A stretch of DNA of 64,000 nt from Tissierellales bacterium (GCA_018433765.1 JAHDQO010000010.1:1-64000); one strand, 5' to 3'. Positions 43,866 through 53,207 are shown, numbered from the stretch's first letter. Program-made: numbers and translations. The notes: generated from the letters alone by a model not told the origin.

Positions 43866-44390
43866 TCAACTATCAATTGTTTTTTGTCTGTATGTATTTA
43901 ATATTTCAGGCAGGTCTTCTTCAGTAACTCTTCCGTATACCTTATCATCTACCATTATTACCGGGGCGAGTCCACATGCTCCAATACATCTAACATCCTT
44001 GATAGTAAATAATCCATCATCAGTTGTTTGATTTGACCCTATACCAAGTTCTTCTTTTAATTTTTCATGAATTCTATCAGAACCTCTAACAAAACATGCA
44101 GTTCCCATACATACGCTAATAGTATGCTTACCTGAAGGTTGTGTTGAAAAATAAGAATAAAAACTTACAACTCCAAAAACTTCTGAACCCGGTATATTTA
44201 ATTTTCTTGCTATAAAAAGTTGAACTTCCATAGGTAAATATCCAAATATCTGCTGTGCTTTATGAAGTATTCTTATTAGAGCACCTTTTGTAGTATCAAG
44301 ATTATCTATATATTTTTCTAACTCTACAAATTTTTCATTAGGAAGTTCACCTGCCGCTTTTGGAACACTTATTTCTACAGGCCTAGTCAT
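43866..44390 (-). CDS. hndA: Hydrogenase NuoE-like subunit HndA/HydC
   Basis: First gene of the operon, 174 residues, NuoE-like. The 2Fe-2S cysteines are in SVCMGTACFVRG and DVRCIGACGLAPV, spaced as in complex I NuoE. The N-terminal helical part (GALIRILHKAQQIFGYLP) matches the family. It transfers electrons from the flavin subunit to the other clusters. AGAGGATG lies upstream of the ATG. Confidence 0.92.
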   Translation of the reverse strand: MTRPVEISVPKAAGELPNEKFVELEKYIDNLDTTKGALIRILHKAQQIFGYLPMEVQLFIARKLNIPGSEVFGVVSFYSYFSTQPSGKHTISVCMGTACFVRGSDRIHEKLKEELGIGSNQTTDDGLFTIKDVRCIGACGLAPVIMVDDKVYGRVTEEDLPEILNTYRQKTIDS

Positions 44391-44571
44391 ATAAGTTACA
44401 TCCTCTCAAAAAAATTATTACAAATAATTAAACTTAATTTTATTATTAGTTAAATTTTGAGATATTATTAAGATTATTTAATAGCATATATTGTAAATAT
44501 AAAATAAAATATATTAATATTTAATTTTTAAAAGAAAAAAATGCTTACTCTGATAAATTTTCGTTGAAATG
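44391..44571. other. Divergent gap between hndA and the ileS leader
   Basis: About 180 AT-rich bases that must contain the hnd promoter on the minus strand. I see no clear consensus promoter for hnd and no other feature. Confidence 0.4.
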
Positions 44572-44600
44572 TTGACAAAAATGCAATTTTAATGTATCAT
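44572..44600 (+). promoter_or_regulatory. Sigma-A promoter of ileS
   Basis: TTGACA, 17-base spacer, TATCAT. The predicted start is at about 44607, at the base of T-box stem I. Confidence 0.8.
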
Positions 44601-44850
44601 ATTTCAGAAATAGAATAATAAATAGCTATGATTGGAAGAGTAATAATAATGATCATTTTAGAGACATAATCATTTTGGTGAAAGATTATGATGAAAATTG
44701 TTGTGAAAATCATCCATGAGCTTAATTTCTGAAATAACAGTAAGAAATTACGTTAGAAGCGTTAATTAATTAGAGAGGCAGACTTATTGTAGTTTGCAAA
44801 CCGGGTGGTACCGCGGAAAATTCGTCCCTGAAATTTTTAGGGATTTTTTT
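44600..44850 (+). promoter_or_regulatory. T-box riboswitch (isoleucine)
   Basis: Stem I is closed by ATTTCAGAAAT (44601) and ATTTCTGAAAT (44725). AATCATCC in the 3' side of stem I offers AUC (Ile) at 44709-44711, followed by the usual purine. The T-box GGGTGGTACCGCGG lies at 44803-44816; its TGGT can pair with the ACCA end of tRNA-Ile. The terminator stem TCCCT / AGGGA with TTTTTTT ends at 44850. Uncharged tRNA-Ile would permit readthrough into ileS. Confidence 0.93.
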
Positions 44851-44918
44851 ATTATATAAAAAAATATTTTAATATAAAGTTTAACTTGAGAATTTGTTAT
44901 ACAAAAAGGAGGAATATT

Positions 44919-47900
44919 GTGAAGCTGTTTAAAGACATTTCAAAACAACAATACAATAAGAATGAACAAGAGATAAGCAATTATTGGAATGAAATTGACT
45001 TACTGCACGAGAGCGTAGAAACAAGAAAAGATAAAAAACCATTTATATTTTTTGAAGGACCGCCAACTGCCAATGGAAGACCGGGTATACACCATGTTAT
45101 AGCTAGAACTCTTAAGGATTCAGTGTGCCGTTATAAAACTATGGAAGGTTATCAAGTAAAAAGGAAAGCTGGATGGGACACACATGGACTTCCTGTAGAA
45201 ATTGAAGTAGAAAAGCAGTTAGGATTAAAAGATAAACAAGATATTGAAAATTACGGCATTTCTAAATTCAATCAAAAATGTAGAGAATCTGTATTTACTT
45301 ATGAAAATCTTTGGAGACAAATGACTCAGCGTATGGCTTATCTTATAGATTTAGATAATCCGTATATTACTCTTAATAATGATTACGTTGAATCAGTATG
45401 GTGGATATTAGATAAATTTAATAAAGAAGGGTATATCTATGAAGGTCACAAGATACTTCCATACTGTTCAAGATGTGGTACAGGGTTGGCATCACATGAA
45501 GTTGCTCAGGGATATGAAGAAATAAAAACAACAACAGTTTATGTTAAATTCAAGAGAAAAGATGTAGACGAATATTTCTTAGCTTGGACAACAACACCAT
45601 GGACATTAGCTGCTAACGTCTGTCTAACTGTACATCCAGAGGTTGATTATGTAAAAATAAAAACTGAAGGGCAAATATATTATTTAGCTAAAAATTTGTT
45701 AGATAAAGTTATAAAAGAAGAATATGAAATAATTGAAGAAATGAAAGGTAAAGACTTAGAGTATGTTGAATATGAACAGCTTATGCCTTTTGTTAAAGCT
45801 GATAAAAAAGCATTCTTTATAACATGTAATGATTATGTAACTACAGAAGATGGTACAGGAATTGTACATTCAGCACCTGCATTTGGAGAAGATGACTACA
45901 ACACAGGAGTTAAATATAATCTTCCAGTTATTCAGCCAGTAGATGAAACAGGAAAATATACAGATACACCTTGGAAGGGTATGTTTGTTATGGATGCTGA
46001 TCCAGAAATAATTAAATGGCTTAAAGAAGAAGGTAAGCTATTAAGAAAAGCAACAATGGCACATAACTATCCTCACTGTTGGAGATGTAAAACGCCACTG
46101 CTCTACTATGCTAAACCTAGCTGGTATATACAAATGACAAAATTAAAAGATAAATTAATAGATAACAATAACTCTGTAGAATGGTATCCACCATTTGTAG
46201 GAGAAAAGAGATTTGGAAACTGGTTAGAAAACTTAAATGATTGGGCTATTTCAAGAAGCAGATATTGGGGAACTCCACTTCCATTATGGAGATGTGAATG
46301 CGGTAAAGTTGAAAGTATTGGTTCAAGAAAAGAACTAGTAGAAAGAGCTATAGAAGATATAGATGAAACAATAGAACTTCACAGACCATATGTTGACGAT
46401 GTTCACATAGTATGTCCTGATTGTGGTAAGCCAATGACTAGAGTGAAAGATGTTATAGACTGCTGGTTTGATAGTGGGGCTATGCCATTTGCTCAACAGC
46501 ACTATCCATTTGAAAATAGTGAAAACTTTGATGAATTATTCCCTGCTGATTTTATCTGTGAAGGAATAGATCAAACTAGAGGTTGGTTTTATTCATTACT
46601 AGCAATATCTACTTTTGTAAAAGGGGTTTCACCTTACAAAAGAGTACTTGTTAATGATTTAATACTTGATAAATTTGGCAAGAAAATGTCAAAATCAAAG
46701 GGAAATACAGTTGATCCGTTTGAATTGTTTGATAAATACGGTGCAGATGCTTTAAGATGGTATTTATTATATGTATCACCTGCATGGACACCAACTAGAT
46801 TTGATGAAGACGGATTAAAAGAAGTATTAAGTAAATTCTTTGGAACTATTAAAAATGTATATACATTCTTTGCACTATATGCAAATACAGACAATGTAAA
46901 TCCAAAAGAATTTTTAGTAGAATATAAAGATAGACCAGAATTAGACAGATGGATGATATCTAAATTTAATAATCTTGTTAAAACAGTTAGACAAAATATG
47001 GATGCATATGATTTAACAAAAGTAGTTAGAAATATTCAAGAATTTGTTAATGAAGATTTATCTAATTGGTATATAAGACGTTCAAGAAGAAGATTTTGGG
47101 TAACAGATTTAACAGAAGATAAGAAAGCAGTATACAATACAACATATGAAATATTAGTTGGCATAGCTAAACTTACAGCACCTTTTGCACCTTATCTTTC
47201 AGAAGAAATATATAGAAATTTAACTGGTGAAAAATCAGTTCATTTAAGCTACTATCCAGAAGCAAATGAAGAGCTTATAGACGAAAGAGTAGAAAAAAGA
47301 ATGGATCTTGTAAGAGACCTTGTGAAATTAGGAAGAGCTTCAAGAGAATCAGCTAGAATAAAAGTTAGACAGCCGGTTCAAAAGATTCATATAGATGGAA
47401 AGTTTGAAGAATTAATATCAGACCTTGTTCCTCTTATTAAAGAAGAACTTAATGTTAAAGAAGTAGTGTTTGAAAAAGATCTTAAAGAATTTATGGATTT
47501 TTCATTAAAACCAAACTTTAGAACAGCTGGACCTAAACTAGGTAAAAATGTTAAGGCTTTTGCAGGAGCACTTGCTAAAGCTGATGCATTAGAAATTATC
47601 AGTGCTGTGCAGTCAGGTGGAACATATGACATAGATGTTAATGGTGAGACTGTAAAAGTTGATGAGGAAATGCTTGATATAAGAATATCTTCAAAAGAAG
47701 GATATAATGTATCAATGGAAAACAACTTATTCACTATACTTAATACAAACTTAACTAGTGAACTGTTAAATGAAGGTTATGCAAGAGAATTCATTTCAAA
47801 AGTACAGCAAATGAGAAAAAATAACGGATACGAAATGATGGATAATATAAAAATATTCTATGATGGTAGTGAAGAAATAGAGAAAGCAGTAAATGAATAT

Positions 47901-48014
47901 AATGAATACATTATGAAAGAAACACTTGCAGTCAGTATAGAAAAAGTTAAAGATGACAGCTTTGAAAAACAAAATTTAAATGGATATGATACAGGAATAA
48001 AACTTGAAAAGTAA
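44919..48014 (+). CDS. ileS: Isoleucyl-tRNA synthetase, type 2 with GIHH motif
   Basis: Class I synthetase of 1031 residues, the length of the eukaryote-like IleRS2 group. The first signature is G56-I-H-H59 in NGRPGIHHVIAR, where most class I enzymes have HIGH; the second is KMSKS near 589. The editing domain (WTTTPWTLAAN) and anticodon-binding region are present. IleRS2 enzymes resist mupirocin, and the swapped GxHH form is known to give very strong resistance. GTG at 44919 lies six bases after AAGGAGG; the longer reading frame begins upstream of this site. T-box leader and own terminator make it a single-gene unit. Confidence 0.93.
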   Translation: MKLFKDISKQQYNKNEQEISNYWNEIDLLHESVETRKDKKPFIFFEGPPTANGRPGIHHVIARTLKDSVCRYKTMEGYQVKRKAGWDTHGLPVEIEVEKQLGLKDKQDIENYGISKFNQKCRESVFTYENLWRQMTQRMAYLIDLDNPYITLNNDYVESVWWILDKFNKEGYIYEGHKILPYCSRCGTGLASHEVAQGYEEIKTTTVYVKFKRKDVDEYFLAWTTTPWTLAANVCLTVHPEVDYVKIKTEGQIYYLAKNLLDKVIKEEYEIIEEMKGKDLEYVEYEQLMPFVKADKKAFFITCNDYVTTEDGTGIVHSAPAFGEDDYNTGVKYNLPVIQPVDETGKYTDTPWKGMFVMDADPEIIKWLKEEGKLLRKATMAHNYPHCWRCKTPLLYYAKPSWYIQMTKLKDKLIDNNNSVEWYPPFVGEKRFGNWLENLNDWAISRSRYWGTPLPLWRCECGKVESIGSRKELVERAIEDIDETIELHRPYVDDVHIVCPDCGKPMTRVKDVIDCWFDSGAMPFAQQHYPFENSENFDELFPADFICEGIDQTRGWFYSLLAISTFVKGVSPYKRVLVNDLILDKFGKKMSKSKGNTVDPFELFDKYGADALRWYLLYVSPAWTPTRFDEDGLKEVLSKFFGTIKNVYTFFALYANTDNVNPKEFLVEYKDRPELDRWMISKFNNLVKTVRQNMDAYDLTKVVRNIQEFVNEDLSNWYIRRSRRRFWVTDLTEDKKAVYNTTYEILVGIAKLTAPFAPYLSEEIYRNLTGEKSVHLSYYPEANEELIDERVEKRMDLVRDLVKLGRASRESARIKVRQPVQKIHIDGKFEELISDLVPLIKEELNVKEVVFEKDLKEFMDFSLKPNFRTAGPKLGKNVKAFAGALAKADALEIISAVQSGGTYDIDVNGETVKVDEEMLDIRISSKEGYNVSMENNLFTILNTNLTSELLNEGYAREFISKVQQMRKNNGYEMMDNIKIFYDGSEEIEKAVNEYNEYIMKETLAVSIEKVKDDSFEKQNLNGYDTGIKLEK

Positions 48015-48049
48015 AATAAGTAGAAAATATAATTAAATATATGCTTAAG

Positions 48050-48100
48050 AAACCGGCGATTTTAGTGATTCTATGCTGAAATTACCGGTTTTGTTTTATT
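48050..48100 (+). terminator. Terminator of ileS
   Basis: Stem AAACCGG..GATTTTAG with CTGAAATTACCGGTTT, then TGTTTTATTTTT. A diverged copy is at 48977-49025. Confidence 0.85.
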
Positions 48101-48185
48101 TTTATAATTAAGAATGTTGTAAGTAAATAGTGATAATTTAATGTTTGATTAGTTTCAAAATATTATAAAAAAATCAAAATAATGG

Positions 48186-48213
48186 TTGAAAATAACAGAA
48201 TATGTGCTATAAT
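48186..48213 (+). promoter_or_regulatory. Sigma-A promoter of the 186-residue membrane protein gene
   Basis: TTGAAA, 16-base spacer, TATAAT, 70 bases before the ATG at 48283. Confidence 0.6.
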
Positions 48214-48282
48214 ACTTGTATTGCATAGATATTTAAAGAAATAAAGATTTTTTGAATAAAAAGATATAGGAGCATAATTATC

Positions 48283-48843
48283 ATGAAATTTGTTTTACTT
48301 GCAATGAGCATAATTTTAATATGTCATGGTATTTGTCTTTTTTTTAAAAGTATTTTAATTAGTCGTTTTTTTCCTTCAATACAAATAATAGTATTTTATT
48401 TTGTATGTTGTTATTCTGGTATGATACATGAAACTCCTGAAATAAGATATAGATTTTATTTTCTTAATTTAATAATTATAATAATTACTTTTATTAGCTC
48501 ATATAAAAAGTATAATATTTATAACGTTGATAAAGAAGAATTGAAAGATTTTTTACATGATATTTTAAATAAATACAATCTTGAGTACACTAATAAAAAT
48601 AAATATCATTTTTTTGATTTTAATCATAATACCCTTATATTTAAGGATAGTATATCAATTGAAATAAATATGAGAAATGTTAAAAACAAAGATAAATATT
48701 ATGAGATTTTGTCAGGAATTAAAACGAAATTAAAAGATAAGAATAAATTAAGTAAAGCTTCGTATCATTCTTTAAGTGGAGCATTATACATATTTATGGG
48801 ATTTATAATATTTTTAACTTTTCTGAATATTGATGTGTTATAA
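48283..48843 (+). CDS. Membrane protein of unknown function
   Basis: Protein of 186 residues that I do not recognise. Hydrophobic segments near residues 3-22, 28-48, 55-72 and 165-183 flank a basic, lysine-rich soluble part. It stands between ileS and a duplicated ileS 3' end, which suggests that it was inserted or moved here by the event that made the duplication. Ribosome site ATAGGAG nine bases before the ATG. Confidence 0.6.
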   Translation: MKFVLLAMSIILICHGICLFFKSILISRFFPSIQIIVFYFVCCYSGMIHETPEIRYRFYFLNLIIIIITFISSYKKYNIYNVDKEELKDFLHDILNKYNLEYTNKNKYHFFDFNHNTLIFKDSISIEINMRNVKNKDKYYEILSGIKTKLKDKNKLSKASYHSLSGALYIFMGFIIFLTFLNIDVL

Positions 48844-48865
48844 TTGTATATTAATCTATCCAGAA

Positions 48866-48931
48866 ATAAATTAGAAAAAGCAAAACTTAAATGGACATGA
48901 TACAGGAATAAAACTTGAAAAAGTAAAATAA
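48866..48931 (+). pseudogene. Remnant of the ileS 3' end
   Basis: TTAGAAAAAGCAAAACTTAA with ATGGACATGATACAGGAAT and AAAACTTGAAAAAGTAAAAT closely repeats the last 20 codons of ileS at 47955-48014. A one-base insertion (GAAAAAG for GAAAAG) breaks the frame. No start codon or upstream part remains. Confidence 0.85.
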
Positions 48932-48976
48932 ATTAAAGGATAATTAAATGTTTATTATAAACTGGTGATTTATATA

Positions 48977-49025
48977 AGCCGGTGATTTTAGCAATACTAT
49001 GTTGAAATTACCGGTTTTATTTTTT
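48977..49025 (+). terminator. Duplicated ileS-type terminator
   Basis: AAGCCGGTGATTTTAGC and GTTGAAATTACCGGTTTTAT repeat the ileS terminator with a few changes, and the fold is kept. It may now terminate the 48283 gene. Confidence 0.75.
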
Positions 49026-49137
49026 ATGGTCAATAATGTTGGACATGTCATAAATTTGATAATATAATGAGTAGTATAAAATCATTGTTGTTTTATGCAT
49101 GATTATATTAATAATATTTTGCTATAAGAGGTGCGAT

Positions 49138-50316
49138 ATGAAAAATGATTCTGTATTAAAAGTAAGACCTGCTTGGGTAGAAGTAGATCTTGACAAATCT
49201 TTAAACAATTTAAATGAAGTGAAACGAGTTGTAGGAAGCAATGTAAAAGTATGTCCAGTAATAAAAGCAAATGCATATGGACTAGGTTCAGTTAAAATTG
49301 CAGAAGAATATGAAAAACTAGGCGTTGATATGTTTGCAGTTGCAGTACTTTCTGAAGGTATAGAATTAAGAAAAAAAATTAAATCAACTCCAATTCTTGT
49401 TTTAGGCTATACTCCAGATTATTTGTTTGAAGAAGCAGTAGAACAAGATTTAACATTAACAATATACAATTATAATCACGCAGTAGAATTATCTAAATCA
49501 GCAGTAAAATTAAATAAGACAGCAAAAATTCATATAAAAGTTGAAACAGGTATGAATAGATTAGGTTTTTTACCTACAGAAGTTAATGCTGATAGAATTG
49601 CAGACATTTCAAAGTTAAAAAATATAATAATAGAGGGTATGTATACTCATTTCGCAAAAGCAGATGAAAAAGATAAAACAACGGCTTGTAAACAAGCACA
49701 AAGATTTGAAGAATTTGATAATAAACTTAAACAAAAAAATATAAAAATACCTATAAAACATGCAGCAAATAGTGCGACAATAATAGATTTGCCTCAATTC
49801 TACTATGATATGGTAAGACCCGGAATTATGCTTACTGGCTCATACCCTTCAAAAGAAGTGGACAAAGAAAACGTAAATCTTAAAATGCCGGCAGCATTAA
49901 AAGCTAAAATAGCAAATATTAAAACAATAGAAAAAGGCAGTGGTGTAAGCTATGGACATATATTTATTGCACAAGGTAAAACTGTGGTAGCTACATTACC
50001 TTTAGGATATGCAGATGGATTTAATAGAAGGCTATCACAAAAAATATATGTAATGTATAAAGGACAAGAATGCCCATTAATTGGAAGAATTTGTATGGAT
50101 CAATGCATGATAGACATAACAAATGTTGAAAATCCTAAAATTGATGATGAAGTATTGATATATGGAGATAGAGACACAGGAGCATGTACACAAGATGAAA
50201 TTGCAGACATTTTAGGAACTATAAGTTATGAAGTTTTAACAAGCCTAAGCAGAAGACTTCCAAGAGTATATATAAAAAATAATGATATAGTAGAAGTTGT
50301 TGACTTTTTAAAATAA
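49138..50316 (+). CDS. alr: Alanine racemase (second copy)
   Basis: PLP racemase of 392 residues. The PLP lysine is K43 in PVIKANAYGLG; the catalytic Tyr is in GSGVSYGHIF, followed by ATLPLGYADGFNR and ICMDQCMIDIT. It differs widely from the copy at 18.4 kb outside the motifs. The start ATG follows AGAGGTG; an upstream in-frame start at 49099 would add 13 hydrophobic residues with no ribosome site. Single-gene unit with its own terminator, so it may be the housekeeping cell-wall enzyme, or it may racemise D-Ala formed by OrtAB. Confidence 0.92.
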   Translation: MKNDSVLKVRPAWVEVDLDKSLNNLNEVKRVVGSNVKVCPVIKANAYGLGSVKIAEEYEKLGVDMFAVAVLSEGIELRKKIKSTPILVLGYTPDYLFEEAVEQDLTLTIYNYNHAVELSKSAVKLNKTAKIHIKVETGMNRLGFLPTEVNADRIADISKLKNIIIEGMYTHFAKADEKDKTTACKQAQRFEEFDNKLKQKNIKIPIKHAANSATIIDLPQFYYDMVRPGIMLTGSYPSKEVDKENVNLKMPAALKAKIANIKTIEKGSGVSYGHIFIAQGKTVVATLPLGYADGFNRRLSQKIYVMYKGQECPLIGRICMDQCMIDITNVENPKIDDEVLIYGDRDTGACTQDEIADILGTISYEVLTSLSRRLPRVYIKNNDIVEVVDFLK

Positions 50317-50340
50317 ATATAAAATAACAAAAAATAAAAG

Positions 50341-50376
50341 AAAATCGTCAGTAAAATTAGCTGGCGATTTTTTATA
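50341..50376 (+). terminator. Terminator of the second alr
   Basis: Stem AAAATCGTCAG / CTGGCGATTTT then TTT. Strong terminator. The stem sequence resembles the one at 61989. Confidence 0.85.
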
Positions 50377-50499
50377 TATTTAAGAAGTCTAGTTTAATCT
50401 ACTTGCCAATTACCTTATTTATTGACAATATTTTTATAAATTGTTACAATTAAACATAAAAAATTCTAAAGAAAGAAATTTAAAGTACAGGATATAATA

Positions 50500-51678
50500 T
50501 CAATTCAGAGCTTTTAAATTTTCAATTAACTTAATAGGATTTAATATAACTTGGTTATTATGTTCACCACCATTAATAGGCTCGCCGGTTAAAATTGCTT
50601 GTTCCCAAAATTCATCTGGTGTTATGTCTTCGTCAACTTGACATGCTAGCGCATATAATCCACTTACATAGGGAATAGCCATACTCCATGCACCTTTAGT
50701 ATACATAACATAATCTTCACTACCTGTTGCACTAGCAGCATATCTTGCATCCATAGGAGTTAATAATATACCGCTTTTATCTTCATATTCTGGAATTAAA
50801 TAACCTTTTAAACTGTATGAACTAAATATATCTGGATCTGATAATAGTTCTCTTTGGACGCTATCGAAACAATAGTTATATGTTTCGTATATTCGTGCAG
50901 TTATTACAAATAAACCTTCTTTTTTTGCTAGTTCAATAGCTTCATTAATTTTTTTACCATTTTCAGTATTTTTATCCCATCCTGAAGAAACAGAAACAAC
51001 TTTTATTTTCTCTTTATCTGGAAGCTGCTTATTTATTTCTATAATTCTTTTAATAGCATTGCTTAAATGTAAATATGCTTTTTCATAATCAATATTGCCA
51101 TCTTGATAAGCAAAATAATATATATTAGCTTCAGGAATAATACCTACATTCTTACCGGCCAAAATAGAAGTTATAGGTGTACCATGATAATGTGCAGGTC
51201 CACTCATTTCATACATTTCTTCGTAATGAACTATTCTATCTTTAAATTCACTGTGGTCTATAAGAAGTCTAGTATCTATAACTGCAATATTAATACCTTT
51301 ACCTGTTAAGCCTTCTTCATGAAGTTTTCTAATATTTAATCCGGGATTTTTTCCATATTCTATGATTTGTGCCATATTGACATTATCTAAGAAATTATTA
51401 GACCATTTTGTATTACTATCAAATACTGAATTTATAATATCGTTGTATTCAACAGTAAGATTAGATAAATCATATCCTCTAAATTCATATCTACTAGATG
51501 TTTCTTGTACTTCTTTAATGCTGTTAATTTTTTCTTGGTTATAAACTAATGGTTCAGGTAGATTACTGCAAATAATTACTTTTTGGTCTTGATTTTTATT
51601 AACGGGTTCTTGAATTTGCGTACAGCCAAAGCTTAAATTAATACATAAGATTAATGAAATAAATATAAATTTTTTCAT
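50500..51678 (-). CDS. Subtilisin-family (S8) lipoprotein peptidase
   Basis: Secreted protease of 392 residues. The signal peptide ends in the lipobox-like LSFGC, so the enzyme is probably anchored outside the membrane. Catalytic triad: Asp in NIAVIDTRLLIDHS, His in HYHGTPITSILAG and Ser in GAWSMAIPYVSGLYALA; the usual GTSMAxP is replaced by AWSMAIP and DTG by DTR. The TTG two codons before is part of the ribosome-site spacer; ATG at 51678 follows GGAGG by six bases. It may supply peptides to the transporters, but no operon link is seen. Divergent from the next gene. Confidence 0.85.
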   Translation of the reverse strand: MKKFIFISLILCINLSFGCTQIQEPVNKNQDQKVIICSNLPEPLVYNQEKINSIKEVQETSSRYEFRGYDLSNLTVEYNDIINSVFDSNTKWSNNFLDNVNMAQIIEYGKNPGLNIRKLHEEGLTGKGINIAVIDTRLLIDHSEFKDRIVHYEEMYEMSGPAHYHGTPITSILAGKNVGIIPEANIYYFAYQDGNIDYEKAYLHLSNAIKRIIEINKQLPDKEKIKVVSVSSGWDKNTENGKKINEAIELAKKEGLFVITARIYETYNYCFDSVQRELLSDPDIFSSYSLKGYLIPEYEDKSGILLTPMDARYAASATGSEDYVMYTKGAWSMAIPYVSGLYALACQVDEDITPDEFWEQAILTGEPINGGEHNNQVILNPIKLIENLKALN

Positions 51679-51791
51679 ATGCAACCTCCATTATTTTTTA
51701 AAACTTTAAAATGAATAATTTTTGACATTATACAATTTTTGCTATTTTATGTCAAATAAATCAATAAATAATAAATTGAAATTGTTATAAA

Positions 51792-51820
51792 TTAACAATT
51801 AATAAAAAATATGTTATAAT
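51792..51820 (+). promoter_or_regulatory. Sigma-A promoter of the secreted protein gene
   Basis: TTAACA, 17-base spacer, TATAAT, about 100 bases before the ATG at 51919. Confidence 0.6.
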
Positions 51821-51918
51821 TAGTTTAAAGTTAAAAACAAAGGGGTGGTTAAGGTGATTTATTTATATTATTAAACTAAACATACTACAATAAAAATTAA
51901 ATAGGAGGAAAAAGTAAT

Positions 51919-53013
51919 ATGAAGAAAAGAGTTAAAATTTTTTTAGTACTGATACTAATATGCTGTTTATTATTAGGTACAAGTGCAATATATGCTGAAA
52001 CATATATGAATAGGTTAAGTGATGTACAAGATGTTATAGCTAATCAGTCTATCATTAATGATACTGAAAAACTGATTAATCATAATTTTGTACCGCAAAG
52101 AAAGTTAGTGAAAGATGATAAAAAAACTATATCTAGTATTATGTCAGTTGCAAAAGAGGTACAAGCAGCTGATACTGTTGCCGTTAATCCAAGAGTTAAT
52201 ATTTCTGGCACTTTGACTACTGAAAGTGCAATTAATATATATTTCTTTAATGCAAGTGAAGATAAATTTATGGTAGCTGAACTGGCATCTAATAATGCTG
52301 ATTATGCAGTACAACTTTATGTTGTTGACTATGATGCTGGTACTATGACACCTACAAATATAGCAAATACAGCTAATAATTTAATTGCACTAAATGGATT
52401 ACCAGCAGGTGATTATGCTTTAGTAATAGGCTCAAATAATTTGGTAGGAGATAATTATACATTGAAACTTAATGCAGCTAATCCTGCAGGTGACTACACT
52501 TCTATACTAAAAATAACTCCATCATTATTACAATTCGTTATTCAATATACAAATGGTGATGTATATGCAAATGGTACATATGTTTTCAATCCATCTGGAT
52601 CTACTGAACATCTAGATTGGAATAGAGACTATATGTTTACATATAGTGGTAATTACATTCATAGAGAACATGATATTAGTAGCGTAGTAGTTAAAAGTAT
52701 TTCAGGGCCAGTGTCTTATTCTTCCTCTTATGCATCATCAAATAATGCTATGCTGATTTATTTAGATGTGGAAACTTTATTTATGTATTTTTACTCAGAA
52801 TTTACTTCTGTACCATCACATCATTATTATACATTTATTGATACTTTAGGTAAGAAAACTCCAAGAAGATTAGAAGCAGATGACTACAATTATGGTGACC
52901 ATATTTTAGTTTATGATTTAGATACTGGTAAGTCTATAGACTTTTTTAGTGTTCTAAATTATTACTATGCTAGTGGAGCAGAACCGATACCTACAATTAC
53001 CTTTTTAAATTAA
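51919..53013 (+). CDS. Secreted protein of unknown function
   Basis: Protein of 364 residues with a clear signal peptide (MKKRVKIFLVLILICCLLLG, cleavage near AIYA-ET). The middle part resembles a bacterial pre-peptidase C-terminal beta-sandwich (SAINIYFFNASEDKFMVAEL and GLPAGDYALVIGSNN). The C-terminal 170 residues, rich in Tyr and Ser, have no motif I recognise. AGGAGGAAAAAG precedes the ATG. It may be a surface or biofilm protein. It is divergent from the subtilase lipoprotein gene and could be its partner or substrate, but this is only suggested by position. Confidence 0.6.
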   Translation: MKKRVKIFLVLILICCLLLGTSAIYAETYMNRLSDVQDVIANQSIINDTEKLINHNFVPQRKLVKDDKKTISSIMSVAKEVQAADTVAVNPRVNISGTLTTESAINIYFFNASEDKFMVAELASNNADYAVQLYVVDYDAGTMTPTNIANTANNLIALNGLPAGDYALVIGSNNLVGDNYTLKLNAANPAGDYTSILKITPSLLQFVIQYTNGDVYANGTYVFNPSGSTEHLDWNRDYMFTYSGNYIHREHDISSVVVKSISGPVSYSSSYASSNNAMLIYLDVETLFMYFYSEFTSVPSHHYYTFIDTLGKKTPRRLEADDYNYGDHILVYDLDTGKSIDFFSVLNYYYASGAEPIPTITFLN

Positions 53014-53140
53014 ATAATCATAGTATACCTTTAAATAATTATTGTTAACTGGTGTTATTTGGGAAAATTAAAAATATTTTCTCATTAACATCTGAGAAAT
53101 AGGGGACGGTACTTTTTTGCTTAAAAAAATAATTAAAAAC

Positions 53141-53172
53141 TTGACCTTCCAGTACAGGGGAAGCCTTATAAT
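53141..53172 (+). promoter_or_regulatory. MerR-type promoter-operator
   Basis: TTGACC, 20-base spacer, TATAAT. The spacer holds the dyad CTTCC-N8-GGAAG. Long spacers with a central dyad are the mark of promoters activated by MerR-family proteins, and a merR gene is second in this operon. Confidence 0.8.
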
Positions 53173-53207
53173 TAAAATCAAAAGAATAAATTAGGAGTGA
53201 TTTAATA

